A DNA stretch of 7,001 nt, from NCBI GenBank assembly GCA_027490485.1, contig JAIXYA010000299.1, forward strand, positions 1-7,001, read 5' to 3'. Positions within the stretch are counted from its first letter, which is position 1, and each line of letters starts with the position of its first letter. The notes under the pieces are model-generated. The model was not told where the DNA came from, did not search any database, and saw only the letters and a program-made list of their open reading frames with translations. The position numbers and the translations under genes were made by a program. Shown piece by piece: positions 6,822-7,001 of the stretch. Origin of the DNA: Comamonadaceae bacterium (GTDB lineage: Bacteria > Pseudomonadota > Gammaproteobacteria > Burkholderiales > Burkholderiaceae_C).

Positions 6822-6843
6822 ACGTTAGCCGTCATCTCATCCA

Positions 6844-7001
6844 ATGAGCACAAACGTCAAACAAACAGAAGCACCATGGTGGCTTAGGCGAGCACTACTC
6901 GGAACATGCTTTTGGATGGGCCACCGCCGCTCACTCTATAGAGAGTACCCGTTGGGCGAGTCTGCGATGGTCGCTGAGCTTTGCAACTTGCTCTTTGCAA
7001 A
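6844..7001 (+). CDS. Unrecognised protein, N-terminal 52 codons
   Basis: The frame opens after a TAG at 6826-6828. From the ATG at 6844 it stays open to the right edge (52 codons plus 2 bases), so the gene is truncated by the window. The translation begins MSTNVKQTEAPWWLRRALLG and later contains HRRSLYREYPLGESAMVAELCNLL, which looks like the N-terminal helices of a soluble protein. From the internal ATG at 6916 onward about 70% of codons end in G or C, closer to the His genes than the stretch upstream. I do not recognise a family. No Shine-Dalgarno is seen before either ATG (6844 or 6916). A short minus-strand frame (6999 to a stop at 6931) cannot be fully excluded as the coding strand, but is less convincing. 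Confidence 0.45.
   Translation, partial: MSTNVKQTEAPWWLRRALLGTCFWMGHRRSLYREYPLGESAMVAELCNLLFA

Larger units (their letters stand above)
6461..6843. other. Intergenic stretch with no recognised gene
   Basis: About 380 bases after hisF show no recognisable protein family, tRNA or IS end on either strand. The part 6561-6640 is AT-rich (27 G+C of 80). Two short plus-strand ORFs exist. One at 6574-6645 encodes 23 residues, starts 5 bases after the palindrome and is hydrophobic at its N-terminus. One at 6688-6828 encodes 46 residues, with AAGGAG 11 bases before its ATG but only 19 of 46 codons ending in G or C, so it does not look like host coding sequence. The 11-mer ATGAGCACAAA occurs at 6485 and again at the start of the ORF at 6844. 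The listed palindrome, promoter candidate and repeats lie in this stretch. Confidence 0.6.

Noticed and set aside
6824..6830. GTTAGCC as the R' core of an integron attC site ahead of the ORF at 6844
   Set aside because: It does not fit GTTRRRY at the sixth base, and no matching R'' core (RYYYAAC) occurs in the 60-140 bases upstream.
6931..6999. Minus-strand frame of 23 codons ending in TGA at 6931
   Set aside because: Short and with weaker codon bias than the plus-strand frame at 6844, although it cannot be excluded without sequence beyond 7001.

Overview
The window looks like chromosomal DNA from a betaproteobacterium of the order Burkholderiales, probably a Comamonadaceae member (Limnohabitans/Rhodoferax-like). 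The basis is the residue-level style of the His proteins, the GC-rich third codon positions, and the gene order hisC-hisB-hisH-hisA-hisF with a monofunctional HisB. This placement is from memory of the families and was not searched.

Left part (1-2439): the 5' end of a DUF1232/YkvA-type gene leaves the window on the minus strand. A class III extradiol (DODA/LigB-type) dioxygenase gene is divergent from it. It converges, with a 4-base overlap of the stop codons, on a two-gene minus-strand unit: a DUF1080 lipoprotein gene followed by a Cho/UvrC-like GIY-YIG endonuclease gene joined by a GTGA stop/start overlap.

Centre (2440-6460): a compact plus-strand histidine cluster divergent from the DUF1080 gene. 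HisA isomerises ProFAR, HisH and HisF form imidazole-glycerol-phosphate synthase, HisB dehydrates the product and HisC transaminates it. These are four consecutive steps (4 to 7) of the pathway. The genes for the first three steps (hisG, hisE, hisI) and the last two (histidinol-phosphatase, hisD) are not in the window and must lie elsewhere. The odd points here are an altered metal-site motif in HisB, and a terminator-like hairpin inside the 3' end of hisH in a block with different codon use.

Right part (6461-7001): the expected hisI/hisE do not follow hisF. Instead there are about 380 bases with no recognisable gene, partly AT-rich. They contain an operator-like palindrome, a possible promoter, a short ORF with poor coding signal and a GATGTATC repeat cluster with two mutually exclusive hairpins. 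An unrecognised plus-strand ORF then runs off the end. I see no clear novel multi-gene system; the His cluster and its left neighbours are mostly ordinary, and the accessory-looking right end is the least explained part.
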